NCBI RefSeq assembly: GCF_014203325.1
Contig: NZ_JACHIV010000001.1
Coordinates: 6,015,501 to 6,079,500 of the forward strand
Length of the DNA: 64,000 nucleotides
Direction of reading: 5' to 3'
Origin: Saccharopolyspora gloriosae
Lineage (GTDB): Bacteria; Actinomycetota; Actinomycetes; Mycobacteriales; Pseudonocardiaceae
Shown: positions 28,440 to 39,799 of the stretch, piece after piece
How the letters are laid out: every line of letters begins with the position of its first letter
How positions within the stretch are numbered: the first letter of the stretch is position 1
Translations under genes and position numbers: made by a program
The notes under the pieces: model-generated
The model's input: the letters and a program-made list of their open reading frames with translations, nothing else
Told to the model about the DNA's origin: nothing
Database searches by the model: none

Positions 28440-28760
28440 CCGGTCGTTTTGCTCGGGTGGTCGGGTGGCGGAACCTCAGCCGGTCTCTCGCTGCGGGATC
28501 TTTTTCCCAAGTGGCTCCGCCACGAGGGAAAAAGCCGTCCTCGCGAGAGACCGGCTGAGAACCCGCGGGTGAGCGGCTTTTTGACGTGGGCTATGTGCTT
28601 CGCACATACAGGCACGGCCTACGGCCGCAAGGCAAGCGTGGCTTCGCCCGCCTACTGCACGGCTACGCCGCGAGGCACGGCCTTCGGCCGCCAGGCAGAC
28701 TTCGCTTCGCTCGTCCAAGGCACGGCTTCGCCGCCAGGCACGCAGGCGGGGGTTTGCCTG
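28440..28760 (-). repeat. Covariant palindromic repeat R2, copy C
   Basis: Reverse orientation. Outer arms 28477-28491 and 28543-28557 carry block CCGGTCT and its complement. The second hairpin is TATGTGC-TTC-GCACATA (28592-28608), a different but still perfectly paired sequence from copies A, B and F. The array follows to about 28745. It fills most of the 376-bp convergent gap between the AAA gene and the LytR_C gene; no gene is seen in that gap. Confidence 0.85.
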
Positions 28761-28806
28761 TCTGGGGCGCGGTTTCGTTGGGACGGGGGCTTTGCTGGAG
28801 CGGGGG

Positions 28807-29448
28807 TTACTTGCCGCCCTTGCCTAGGCCCTTGTAGTCGTTGGTGATGATGGCTATTACGCCGGGGCTCGCGTCGCCGACTCCTTCGAAGCGGGGTTCC
28901 GCTCGGGCCTGGAACGCAGCGGCGACCTCCTTGGCCTGCGCCTCCTCGGCGGTGCCGGGGCGGTAGTAGACGGTCGTCGTGGGGATCGTGCCGCGCGCGT
29001 AGTTGCCGACCTCCGGGACCTCGTAGCCGACGCTGCGGAAGTCGTCGGCGGCCCGGTGCGCCAAGCCCTTGATGGTGCTGTTGTTGTAGACCCGCACGAC
29101 GATGTGCTGCCGGCCGTGCTCGGCGTCCGGCGCTTCCGGGCGCGGCTGGTTCACCGGCGGGGCCTGCGGCTCGGGATCCGGCAGCTGCGGCGGCTCCTCG
29201 GCGGCGGGCGGCGGCTGCGCGATCGACGAGGACGGCGGCGGTTCCTCGGAACTCGCGGGCAGCGGCGGCAACGGCGGCAGCGGCGCCTCCGTCTGCTGCT
29301 GATCGACCGGCGGCGCCGCGGCGTCATCCGAGCCGCCGGAGACCAAGGTCGTCAGGCCGATCACGGCCGAGAGCGCGCCCGCTCCGATGAGGGCGTAACC
29401 GCCGATCTTCGCGGCGGACGGGCTGGTCGGGGGTTCCCCGGAAGTCAT
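28807..29448 (-). CDS. Membrane-anchored LytR_C domain protein
   Basis: A 213-aa protein: short cytoplasmic N-terminus, one transmembrane helix ([18 protein letters not shown]), a Pro-rich spacer (about 45-115), and a C-terminal LytR_C domain ([21 protein letters not shown], split here as motifs, then [13 protein letters not shown]). LytR_C domains occur in cell-wall polymer transferases, but the catalytic LCP domain is absent here. It overlaps the DUF3263 stop by one base (TGATG), a pairing conserved in many actinobacteria. Confidence 0.85.
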   Translation of the reverse strand: MTSGEPPTSPSAAKIGGYALIGAGALSAVIGLTTLVSGGSDDAAAPPVDQQQTEAPLPPLPPLPASSEEPPPSSSIAQPPPAAEEPPQLPDPEPQAPPVNQPRPEAPDAEHGRQHIVVRVYNNSTIKGLAHRAADDFRSVGYEVPEVGNYARGTIPTTTVYYRPGTAEEAQAKEVAAAFQARAEPRFEGVGDASPGVIAIITNDYKGLGKGGK

Positions 29449-29921
29449 CAGTGCCACTCGATTCCCAGTCGGCGGGCCTGCCGGGCACGCTGCCGACTCG
29501 CCCGCACCTTGCGCAAACGTTTGATCAGCATCGGATCCACCCTGGCCGCCGCCGGGTCGTCCAACAGGTTGTTCAGCACCTGGTAGTACCGCGTGCCGGA
29601 CATGTCGAACAGCTCGCGGATGGCCCGTTCCTTGCCGCCCGCGCCCTTCCACCACTGCCGTTCGAACGCGAGGATGCTCAGCTCGCGATCGCCGAGCTCC
29701 CGATCGGCCGAGGCACCCGCCGCCCGTTCCGCGAACGCCGAATCGTCCGATGTGGACGGTTCGGCGGGAACTCGCGGCAGCGGCTCGGTGGGCGGGTCGA
29801 CCGGCCGCAAGTGCCTGCCGGGCACCGGTTCCGGAGCCGCTTCGCGCTGCCCGTCGGTACGCGCCAATTCCTCGCACTGCCGGGCGATCTCGTGCACGGT
29901 CAGCATCTGGGCGGCGTCCAT
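29448..29921 (-). CDS. DUF3263 protein
   Basis: A 157-aa protein whose last 85 residues are DUF3263: [21 protein letters not shown] and [17 protein letters not shown] are its hallmark blocks, with a basic [18 protein letters not shown] end that suggests nucleic-acid binding. The first 70 residues are a variable acidic/proline region. Function is unknown; gene order with the LytR_C gene suggests an envelope role. A perfect 22-bp palindrome lies about 42 bp before its ATG. Confidence 0.85.
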   Translation of the reverse strand: MDAAQMLTVHEIARQCEELARTDGQREAAPEPVPGRHLRPVDPPTEPLPRVPAEPSTSDDSAFAERAAGASADRELGDRELSILAFERQWWKGAGGKERAIRELFDMSGTRYYQVLNNLLDDPAAARVDPMLIKRLRKVRASRQRARQARRLGIEWH

Positions 29922-29962
29922 CTGGCTCCTCGCGTCGCGATCCGGGGACCCCCGCGTTCGCC

Positions 29963-29984
29963 GGAATCACACGCGTGTGATTCC
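29963..29984. promoter_or_regulatory. 22-bp perfect palindrome in the DUF3263/def divergent region
   Basis: Half-site GGAATCACACG is followed directly by its exact complement. It lies between the divergent DUF3263 and def genes, closer to DUF3263, and looks like a dimeric regulator site. I cannot name the regulator. Confidence 0.55.
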
Positions 29985-30146
29985 GCCCCCATTACATCAC
30001 GCGTCCCCGAAGGCCGTGCGCGGCCAACACGCCCTCGGCGGAGATCCGCGAACCGCCCGACGAAGATCACTCCGATGGGCGTCGCGCGCCGCGCGAACGG
30101 CCACGCCCGAGGCGGGTCGCGGCGGCGTACCGATATCCTCCGCCGC

Positions 30147-30728
30147 ATGGCTGTTCACCCGATCCGCATCGTGGGCGACCCGGTTCTGCACCACCCCACC
30201 CGCCCCGTCGAGCACTTCGACGAGGCGCTGCGCACCCTGGTCGACGACATGTTCGAGACGAACACCGCCGCCAACGGTGCCGGGCTCGCAGCCACCCAGA
30301 TCGGCGTCGACCTGCGGGTCTTCGTCTACGACTGCCCCGACGACGAGGGCGTGCGGCACCGCGGCGTGGTGGTCAACCCGACGCTGGAGACGAGCGCGAT
30401 CCCCGAGACGATGCCGGACCCGGACGATGACTGGGAAGGCTGCCTGTCGGTGCCCGGCGAGGCGTTCCCGACCGGGCGGGCGAGCTGGGCGAAGGTCACC
30501 GGGTTCGACGTGGACGGCTCGCCCGTGGAGGTCGAGGGCACCGGGTTCTTCGCCCGCTGCCTGCAGCACGAGACCGACCACCTGGACGGCTACCTGTACT
30601 TGAACCGGCTGATCGGGCGCAACGCGCGCGCGGCGAAGAAAGCGGTCAAGCGCAACGGCTGGGGCCTTCCCGGCCACTCCTGGGACCCGGCGGTCGAAGG
30701 CGACCCGTTCGCCGACGACGAGGACTGA
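30147..30728 (+). CDS. def: Peptide deformylase
   Basis: A 193-aa metalloenzyme that removes the N-formyl group from new proteins. The three motifs are intact: GAGLAATQ near residue 50, E97-G-C99-LS with the metal-binding Cys, and H141-E-x-x-H145. The start [14 protein letters not shown] is family-typical. The C-terminus has an acidic extension (DPFADDED). It converges on the Uma2 remnant with 3 bp between stops. Confidence 0.95.
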   Translation: MAVHPIRIVGDPVLHHPTRPVEHFDEALRTLVDDMFETNTAANGAGLAATQIGVDLRVFVYDCPDDEGVRHRGVVVNPTLETSAIPETMPDPDDDWEGCLSVPGEAFPTGRASWAKVTGFDVDGSPVEVEGTGFFARCLQHETDHLDGYLYLNRLIGRNARAAKKAVKRNGWGLPGHSWDPAVEGDPFADDED

Positions 30729-30731
30729 GCC

Positions 30732-31199
30732 TCACCGCGGGAAGTCCTGCGTTTCCAGCGTGACGTCGAACGGCGACGGCAGCTCGATCGGCTTCCCGAA
30801 CGGGACGGCGTGCGATTCCCGGTAGGCGTCGCCATCGGGTTCGGAGAACAGCGTGACCGTGGGCCAGCGCGGCGCGAAGCGGTCGATGAGCAGGTACAGC
30901 GGAATTCCGGCCTGCGCGTACGCCTTGTGCTTGGCGCCGCGGTCGGTCTCGGCACCGCTCTTCGACGTGATCTCCACGGCGAGCAGGGCGTCTTCGCCCG
31001 GCAACACGACCGCCGGTGTCATTCGCTCCCGCAAAGCCACCAGCAGAAACGTCTCCCAGGACGATTCCTGGAGCACCGGTGCAGCACTCACAACGCGATC
31101 ACCTCCTGTGCTGGTGTCGTCGCGCACTGTAACCTCCAGGTCTGACAAGAGTTCGTTTTCCCTGCTAGACAGCCTATCCCTGATCCGCCGCGCCGTCAT
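30732..31199 (-). pseudogene. Uma2-family endonuclease remnant
   Basis: About 155 codons. The C-terminal part matches the Uma2/DUF820 PD-(D/E)XK fold: LLAVEITSKSG, TDRGAKHKAYAQAGIPLYLLID. The N-terminal half of the fold is missing and the expected RPD motif with the active-site Asp is replaced by MTPAVVLPG, so it looks truncated and inactive. The frame stays open upstream into the thiC riboswitch, but that part is not protein-like. The ATG at 31199 is only the first plausible start. Confidence 0.6.
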
Positions 31200-31263
31200 C
31201 GACCCGAATCGGGGCTTGGCAGACCGTGGCGGCGCGGCTAACGTCGGCGCCGACAACTGATCG

Positions 31264-31361
31264 CGGGAGCTCGCACCGGAAGCGGGCTGAGAGGGCGGCT
31301 GGATCATCCGATCCGGGGCCGCCGACCGCCTGAACCTGACCGGATAATGCCGGCGTAGGGA
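31264..31361 (+). promoter_or_regulatory. TPP riboswitch upstream of thiC
   Basis: Conserved parts are present in order: GGGAGC start, GGGCTGAGAGG with the CUGAGA core, CCTGAACCTGACCGG, and ATAATGCCGGCGTAGGGAG at the end. The 3' GGGAG is also the ribosome binding site of thiC, which suggests control of translation initiation by thiamine pyrophosphate. Confidence 0.95.
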
Positions 31362-31365
31362 GTGA

Positions 31366-33021
<1,656 letters not shown>

Positions 33022-33026
33022 CCGGA

Positions 33027-33073
33027 GTGAACGGACCGTTCGTCCCATCCGGCTGGACGAACGGTCCGTTCAC
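33027..33073. repeat. 47-bp palindrome, family P1, copy d
   Basis: The best-paired member of the family, with essentially complete arms around a short loop. It starts 6 bp after the thiC stop, matching the position of copy a after menC. Confidence 0.85.
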
Positions 33074-33111
33074 CCGCTTCCGAGCACCCGCGGCGGCGCT
33101 CCCGATTCGAG

Positions 33112-33158
33112 GTGAACGGACCGCTTGCCCAACGGGTTCGGACGAACGGTCCGTTCAC
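33112..33158. repeat. 47-bp palindrome, family P1, copy e
   Basis: Second copy between thiC and thiD. The right arm is conserved and the left arm diverges near the loop, as in copies b and c. Confidence 0.8.
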
Positions 33159-33246
33159 TCGCTTCCGGGCACGGCGGGCAGTGCTCGGGTGTTTCGCATC
33201 GGCAGGTTCCACACGGGCCGGATCGTCGGCGGGAAGGGGTCGTAGC

Positions 33247-34119
33247 ATGGGCCGGATGCACGCGACACCCGCCCACCTGCGACAACCGGCGCACGACACG
33301 GCGCCGCCGACGGCGCTGACCATCGCCGGTTCCGACTCCGGCGGCAGCGCCGGCATGCACGCCGACCTCCGGGCCTTCTTCTCCTGCGGGGTGCACGGCA
33401 TGACGGCCGTGACCGCGGTGACCGTGCAGAACACCGTCGGCGTCACCGGGCTCGTGGAGATCCCGCCGGAGACCGTCGCCGCGCAGATCGCCGCCGTCGC
33501 CTCCGACATCGGGGTGGACGCGGCGAAGACCGGGGTGCTGTCGTCGGCGGCGACGATCGAAGCCGTCGTCGCGGTCTGCGACGAGCACGGCATCGGGCGC
33601 ACCGGCCGCACCCCGTTCGTCGTCGACCCCGTCGCCGCGTCCCGCAGCGGTGAGCCGCTGCTGCGCCCGGACGCCCTCGACGCCCTGCGCTACCAGGCCT
33701 TCCCGCGCGCCACGCTGGTGACGCCGAACCTCGACGAGGTCCGGCTGCTCACCGGCCTGGAGGCGCGCAGCCGGGACGACCTGCTGGACGCGGCGAAGGC
33801 GATCCACGACTTCGGCCCCGACTGGGTGCTGATCAAGAGCGGCCACCTGCTCGACGACCCGGAGTGCGTGGACCTGCTGTTCAACGGCACCGACGCGATC
33901 CCGCTGCCCGGCCCGCGCTATTCGACGGAGCACACGCACGGCGCGGGCGACGTGTTCGCCTCGGCGATCACGGCCGCGCTGGCGAAGGGCGCGTCGATGC
34001 CGGACGCCGTCGCCGCCGGCAAGCGGTTCGTGACGCGCAGCGTGGAGCACGCGTACCCGCTCGGCTCGGGCGTGGGGCCGGTGTCGACGTTCTGGCGGGT
34101 GAGCCCGCGCTCGCTCTGA
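33247..34119 (+). CDS. thiD: Hydroxymethylpyrimidine (phosphate) kinase
   Basis: A 290-aa ribokinase-fold kinase for HMP and HMP-P. Blocks: LTIAGSDSGGSAGMHADLRAF, FVVDPVAASRSGEPLL, TLVTPNLDEVRLLTG and EHTHGAGDVFASAIT. The anion-hole motif reads HGAGD, the general ribokinase form, where classical ThiD has HGTGC. ATG at 33247 is used; an ATG at 33256 in frame is equally possible. Position after thiC supports the thiamine role over pyridoxal kinase. Confidence 0.88.
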   Translation: MGRMHATPAHLRQPAHDTAPPTALTIAGSDSGGSAGMHADLRAFFSCGVHGMTAVTAVTVQNTVGVTGLVEIPPETVAAQIAAVASDIGVDAAKTGVLSSAATIEAVVAVCDEHGIGRTGRTPFVVDPVAASRSGEPLLRPDALDALRYQAFPRATLVTPNLDEVRLLTGLEARSRDDLLDAAKAIHDFGPDWVLIKSGHLLDDPECVDLLFNGTDAIPLPGPRYSTEHTHGAGDVFASAITAALAKGASMPDAVAAGKRFVTRSVEHAYPLGSGVGPVSTFWRVSPRSL

Positions 34120-34178
34120 TCCGGCGGACAGACGCGTAGTTGAGACGGGCTCGACCACGGAACAGGCCGAAATCGAGA

Positions 34179-34227
34179 CTTGAGTTACCGGATCGGGTGA
34201 TTTTCAACGCCACGGGTAACTCACAAG
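34179..34227. promoter_or_regulatory. Inverted repeat upstream of the FUSC gene
   Basis: CTTGAGTTACC (34179-34189) faces GGTAACTCACAAG (34215-34227), with one extra base in the right arm. It ends 29 bp before the FUSC ATG and contains two GTAAC-type boxes, so it could be an operator, or a weak thiD terminator. Confidence 0.45.
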
Positions 34228-34256
34228 GCGGGTTTCGTCGACATAAAGCGTGAGGC

Positions 34257-36341
34257 ATGCGGCAGCCCCCGCCGGTGAGCACCGGCGACGCGCGCGCTGC
34301 GCCTGCCCCCCGCACACGCAACGAGAACGTCAGGAGCGAAGCGACCGCCGTGGCAGCATCCGGGTGGACGACCATGAAGAACCGGCTGATCGCCGGGCTG
34401 AACACCGAGGCCGGTGCCCCCGACCTCAGACAACGCCAGTACGCAATGGCGGTGCTGGTCACCGCGGTGGCCGCGACCGCCGTCGGCTGGCTGCTCGACC
34501 TGCGCACGCCCGCGCTCATCGGCGGGCTCACCGCCGTGTTCGCGCTGGTCGCCGCCGGGGGCCAGTCGCTGCGCTCGGACCTGCACCGGTTCTCGTGGTT
34601 CGGGCCCGCGCTGGTGCTGGTGATGGCGGTCGGGCCGCTGCTGGACGGCATCCCGGTGCTGGCCGGGCTGCTGGTCGCGGCGGTCGTGTTCGGCTCCGGC
34701 ATGCTGCCCGCGCTCGGCGAGCAGTACCGGGTCAGCGGCCAGACCTTCGCCGCCGCCACCCTCGTCGCCACCACCACCGGCATCGGCGCCGGGCAGCCCG
34801 CGTGGATGCTGTTCCTGTCCACCGCGGCGGGCGCGGTGTTCGCGCTGGTCCTGCGCGTGCTCATCGGGATCGGCGACCCCACCCGCGCCACCCGGCACGC
34901 CGTGTCCCGCACCCTGCTCGAACCCGGTCCGGGCGTGCTGGAGATCGCGGCGAGCGCGTGGCGCGCGGACGGCTCCAGCACGTGGCTCGGCCAGGTGCTC
35001 GCCGGTGCCGCCCGGTTCCGCGCCGCCCGCGAAACGCTGCTGGCCCAGGCGCAGCAGGCGGATCGGGTCGAAGCGGAACGCCTGCACCGCATCGTCGTCG
35101 AAGCGGACCTCGTCGCCGCCGAACTCGCCCGCGCCGTGCGCTCCCGCGCGTGCAGCGGACTGCCCGCGATGGCGCGCGTCGACCCGGCGCAGGCCGTCGT
35201 CGCCGAAGGCGGGCGGCAGGACCTGCCCGAAGCGGTGCGCGGCATGAACGAGGGACTCGACCGCATCCGCGGCGCCGTCGTGCAGCGCACCGAGGCCGCG
35301 GCCAGCCCGCCCGCTCCCGGCGGCCGCCGCCAGCGGGCCCTCGGCGGGATCAAGGCGCACCTGTCGCTGCGCTCCTCGCTGTTCCGGCACGCGCTGCGCT
35401 GCACGCTCGCCGTCGGCGTCGGCATGGTCATCGTGCTGCTGCTGCACGACCCGTCGGCCTCGACGCTGCTGCTCGGGCTGTACGTGGTGCTCGCGCCCGC
35501 CGCTCGGGACAGCATGAACGGCGCGCTGGAACGCACCGGCGGCGCCGTGCTCGGCGTGGTCATGCTGTCGGTGCTGATCACCGTGCTGCCCGGCGTCTAC
35601 CTGCTCGTCCCGGTGGTGGTCGCGGGCATGCTGCTCGGGGTGGAGCGGTTGCGCACCGACTACCAGGTGCTGCTGAGCTCGCTGATCGTCGTGACCGTGA
35701 TCGACCAGGCGATGCGGCTGGACCGCCCGCTGGCGAACATCGCGATCAGCTTCGCCTCGAACACCGCCGTCGGCGCCGCCATCGCGCTCGGCGTGGGCTA
35801 CATCAGCTTCATCGTGCTGCCCAGCAGCATGGTCCCCGACGTGCGCGGCGCCATCCGCTCCACCGTGTGGTCGGTGTCGGAGCTGCTGCGCAGCGTGCGC
35901 GCCGCCGGTCAGGGCCACGACGTGCACGCCGCGATGCGCTCCGCGCACGTGCTGGCGCTGCGCCGCACCCAGGACCTGCTGGGCATGCCCGCGCTGCTGG
36001 ACGACCCCGAGTCCGACGAGGACAAGGACGCGACGCGGGCGGCGGCGACCGCGCTGGACGCGCTGCGCCAGGACGTGGCCACGCTGGCGTTCCGCCCCGA
36101 GAACGAGCGGGCGGTCGCGGTGCCCGCGCTCAAGGCGGTGGACCAGCTGCTCAGCGGGCGGAGCACGGCGAAGATCCCGGACATCCAGTCCACCGGCGCC
36201 CCCGCCACGGAACTGCTGGCCAGCTCGCTGGTCGAGAACGCGCTGCACGCCCGCGCCGCCATCGACCAGACCCTCGGCAACGAACCCTGGAAGAGCTACA
36301 CCATCAACTTCGTCCGAACAGAACGCCTCAGAATCCGCTGA
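34257..36341 (+). CDS. FUSC-family membrane protein
   Basis: A 694-aa FUSC/aromatic acid exporter-like protein. Two blocks of about five to six transmembrane helices (about residues 60-200 and 375-530) are separated and followed by soluble helical domains; the second block has the family motif LLLGLYVVLAP. Such proteins are proposed efflux pumps. The first 38 residues are hydrophilic and the true start could be the internal Met of MKNRLIAGLN. It lies between thiD and thiG without obvious link to thiamine. Repeat element D follows. Confidence 0.78.
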   Translation: MRQPPPVSTGDARAAPAPRTRNENVRSEATAVAASGWTTMKNRLIAGLNTEAGAPDLRQRQYAMAVLVTAVAATAVGWLLDLRTPALIGGLTAVFALVAAGGQSLRSDLHRFSWFGPALVLVMAVGPLLDGIPVLAGLLVAAVVFGSGMLPALGEQYRVSGQTFAAATLVATTTGIGAGQPAWMLFLSTAAGAVFALVLRVLIGIGDPTRATRHAVSRTLLEPGPGVLEIAASAWRADGSSTWLGQVLAGAARFRAARETLLAQAQQADRVEAERLHRIVVEADLVAAELARAVRSRACSGLPAMARVDPAQAVVAEGGRQDLPEAVRGMNEGLDRIRGAVVQRTEAAASPPAPGGRRQRALGGIKAHLSLRSSLFRHALRCTLAVGVGMVIVLLLHDPSASTLLLGLYVVLAPAARDSMNGALERTGGAVLGVVMLSVLITVLPGVYLLVPVVVAGMLLGVERLRTDYQVLLSSLIVVTVIDQAMRLDRPLANIAISFASNTAVGAAIALGVGYISFIVLPSSMVPDVRGAIRSTVWSVSELLRSVRAAGQGHDVHAAMRSAHVLALRRTQDLLGMPALLDDPESDEDKDATRAAATALDALRQDVATLAFRPENERAVAVPALKAVDQLLSGRSTAKIPDIQSTGAPATELLASSLVENALHARAAIDQTLGNEPWKSYTINFVRTERLRIR

Positions 36342-36359
36342 CCCCGAAAGCCCCCGCCT

Positions 36360-36860
36360 TCCCAGCGGAACCCTGCCGTGGGCGGCGAAGCCGTGCCGTG
36401 GGCGGCGAAGCACGCCTGCTTCGCGGACGAAGTCCCGCCTGCCTCGCGGCGAAGCCGTGCAGTGGGCGGACGAAGTCCCGCCTGCCTCGCGGCGAAGCCG
36501 TGCAGTGGGCGGACGAAGTCCCGCCTGCCTCGCGGCGAAGCCGTGCAGTGGGCGGACGAAGTCCCGCCTGCCTCGCGGCGAAGCCGTGCAGTGGGCGGAC
36601 GAAGTCCCGCCTGCCTTGCGGCGAAGCCGTGCAGTGGGCGGACGAAGTCCCGCCTGCCTTGCGGCGAAGCCGTGCCCGTATGTGCGAAGCACATAGCCCA
36701 CGTCAAAAAAGTGGCCCACCCGCGGGTTCTCAGCCGGTCTCTCGCGAGGACAGCTTTTTCCCTCGTGGCGGAGCCACTTGGGAAAAAGATCCCGCAGCGA
36801 GAGACCGGCTGAGGTTCCGCCACCCGACCACCCGAGCAAAACGACCGGGCGGGCAATTCC
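36360..36860 (+). repeat. Covariant palindromic repeat R2, copy D with 43-bp array
   Basis: An array of five exact 43-bp units (unit starts 36459, 36502, 36545, 36588, 36631) each with GGCGAAGCC and GGACGAAGTCC hairpins, then hairpin TATGTGC-GAA-GCACATA (36679-36695). Core outer arms are 36731-36745 and 36797-36811, block CCGGTCT. It fills the 522-bp convergent gap between FUSC and thiG; no gene is seen there. Confidence 0.88.
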
Positions 36861-36863
36861 CCC

Positions 36864-37814
<951 letters not shown>

Positions 37815-37824
<10 letters not shown>

Positions 37825-38948
37825 GGTTGCCCTCCTCTGTCGTGGGAAACGGGCCGCGCGCCTCGCCCGGGGTCGGCGGCGGTCGCGGTGGGTTCCGCGC
37901 CGGACAGCGCCGCGAGCACCGCGTCGGCGGTGATCGGTGCGAGCAGGAAACCGTTGCGGTGGTGCCCGGTCGCGGCGAGCACGCCGGGTTCCAGCTCGCC
38001 GATCAGCGGCAGGTTGTCGTGCGTGCCGGGCCGGTGTCCGGCGATGGCTTCGACCAGCGCGTACTCGGCGAGGCCCGGCACCAGCCGTTCCGCGTCCGCG
38101 AGCAGGTCCCGCACTCCGCCGACGGTGACGTCGAGGTCGTAGCCCGCGTCGTACTGGGTGGCGCCGACGACGAGTCCGCCGTCGTCGCGCGGCACCAGGT
38201 AGACCTGCCTGCCGTGCACCGGTCCGCGCACGGTCCGGGTCGGGGGCGGCAGCGCCGTGGCGCGCGCCCGCAGCCGCAGCACCTCCCCCTTCACGGGCCG
38301 GATTCGCCCGGTCAGCCCGGGGTGCAGCTCGCCGGAGCGGGCGCCGGCGGCGATCACCGCGACGTCGCAGTGCGCGGTGCCGTCGGCGAGTTCCACCGCG
38401 CCGGGCCGCACCCGCAGCGCCCGCCCGTCGCGGAAGTCGACGCCCGCCGCTGCCGCCGCCTTCCGCAGCGCGGCCAGCGCCACCCGGTTGTCCACGGCGA
38501 GGTCGCCCGGCACTTCCAGGCCGCGGCGCACGGCTGGGCCGAGCGACGGTTCGGCGCGGCGCAGTTCCCGGCCGGTGAGCCGGGTGACGCTGCGCCCGCG
38601 GGACGCGAGGTGGTCGGCGAGCATGTCCAGTTCGGCGCGGTCGGCGCCGTCGACGCCGACGACGAGCGTGCCTTCCCGGCGCAGTCCGGTGGGCAGGCCG
38701 GAGTCCGCGGCCAGTTCCGTGGCGAACTCGGGCCAGCGCCGCAGCGAGTCGGAGCCGAGTTCGAGCAGTTCCTCCTCGCCGGGGGACGCTTCGGCGACGG
38801 GCGCGAGCATGCCACCTGCGACCCACGACGCGGCGCGTTCACCGGCGTCGACGAGCTGGACGCGGTGCCCCGCGCGCGCGGCTTTCCACGCGACGGCGAG
38901 ACCGATGATCCCGCCGCCCACGACGGTGACGGCTGACTGCTGCGACAT
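37815..38948 (-). CDS. thiO: Glycine oxidase ThiO
   Basis: A 377-aa FAD-dependent amine oxidase that makes dehydroglycine for ThiG. The N-terminal dinucleotide motif is VVGGGIIGLAVAW; later come AGGMLAPVAE and HRPGTHDNLPLIG with GHHRNGFLLAP near the flavin. Its start lies just after a TPP riboswitch, and it overlaps thiS. Gene order thiO-thiS-thiG facing thiE is standard for actinobacteria. Confidence 0.94.
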
Positions 38949-38951
38949 CTA

Positions 38952-39040
38952 CGCTCCCTGCGCCGGCATGACCCGGATCAGGTTCGACGGTCGGGGCGGT
39001 CGCCCCCTCTCAGTCCGGTTCTTCTCCGGACTCCCGTGCG
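38952..39040 (-). promoter_or_regulatory. TPP riboswitch upstream of thiO
   Basis: On the minus strand: GGGAG, GACTGAGAGGGGG, GAACCTGATCCGGGTCATGCCGG split across the pyrophosphate arm, and GCAGGGAGCG before the ATG. As at thiC, the final GGGAG doubles as ribosome binding site. Confidence 0.94.
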
Positions 39041-39122
39041 GACCACCACCCACCGTACTCACTCCGCCAGGTGAGGTCAGCATCCGGCCGGTGCCCTCCC
39101 CCGCTGCGGATACCCTGGGGGC

Positions 39123-39797
39123 ATGCCCGGATTGGACGGTTACGGCATCCGCACGCGGCTCGCCGACGCACGGCTGTACCTCTGCACCGACGCGCGCGGG
39201 GAGCGGGGTGATCTGGCCGAGTTCGCCGAGGCCGCGTTGTCCGGCGGCGTCGACATCATCCAGCTGCGGGACAAGACCTCCGGCGGCGCGCCGTTGGAGG
39301 CGCGCCAGGAGCTCGCCGCGCTGGAGGTGCTGGCGGAGGCGTGCGTGCGGCACGGCGCACTGCTGGCGGTGAACGACCGCGCGGACGTGGCGCTGACCGC
39401 GGAGGCGGACGTGCTGCACCTGGGTCAGGACGACCTGCCGGTGCCGGCGGCGCGGCGCATCGTCGGCGACGAGGTGGTGATCGGCCGTTCCACGCACGAC
39501 GTGGTGCAGGCGGACGCGGCGGCCACGGAACCGGGCGTGGACTACTTCTGCACCGGCCCGGTGTGGACGACGCCGACGAAGCCGGGCCGCGAGGCGGCGG
39601 GGCTGGAGCTGGTGCGCCACGCCGCGGAGCACCGCGGGCACGGCAGGCCGTGGTTCGCGATCGGCGGCGTGGACCACGCGAACCTCGCCGAAGCGGTCGC
39701 GGCAGGCGCGGAACGAATCGTCGTGGTCCGCGCGATCACCGAAGCCGAAGACCCCCAGTCCGCCGCCGAATCACTCCGAGCAGGCCTCCCGACCTGA
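39123..39797 (+). CDS. thiE: Thiamine phosphate synthase
   Basis: A 224-aa barrel enzyme joining HMP-PP to the thiazole phosphate. Motifs: [63 protein letters not shown] and [12 protein letters not shown]. It is divergent from thiO; about 80 bp separate its ATG from the riboswitch of the opposite operon, and it has no riboswitch of its own. Repeat element E follows the stop. Confidence 0.95.
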   Translation: MPGLDGYGIRTRLADARLYLCTDARGERGDLAEFAEAALSGGVDIIQLRDKTSGGAPLEARQELAALEVLAEACVRHGALLAVNDRADVALTAEADVLHLGQDDLPVPAARRIVGDEVVIGRSTHDVVQADAAATEPGVDYFCTGPVWTTPTKPGREAAGLELVRHAAEHRGHGRPWFAIGGVDHANLAEAVAAGAERIVVVRAITEAEDPQSAAESLRAGLPT

Positions 39798-39799
39798 CG

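Noticed and set aside
36459..36680. CRISPR-like look of the 43-bp and 63-bp arrays
   Set aside because: Units are contiguous with no unique spacers, and no cas gene is present.
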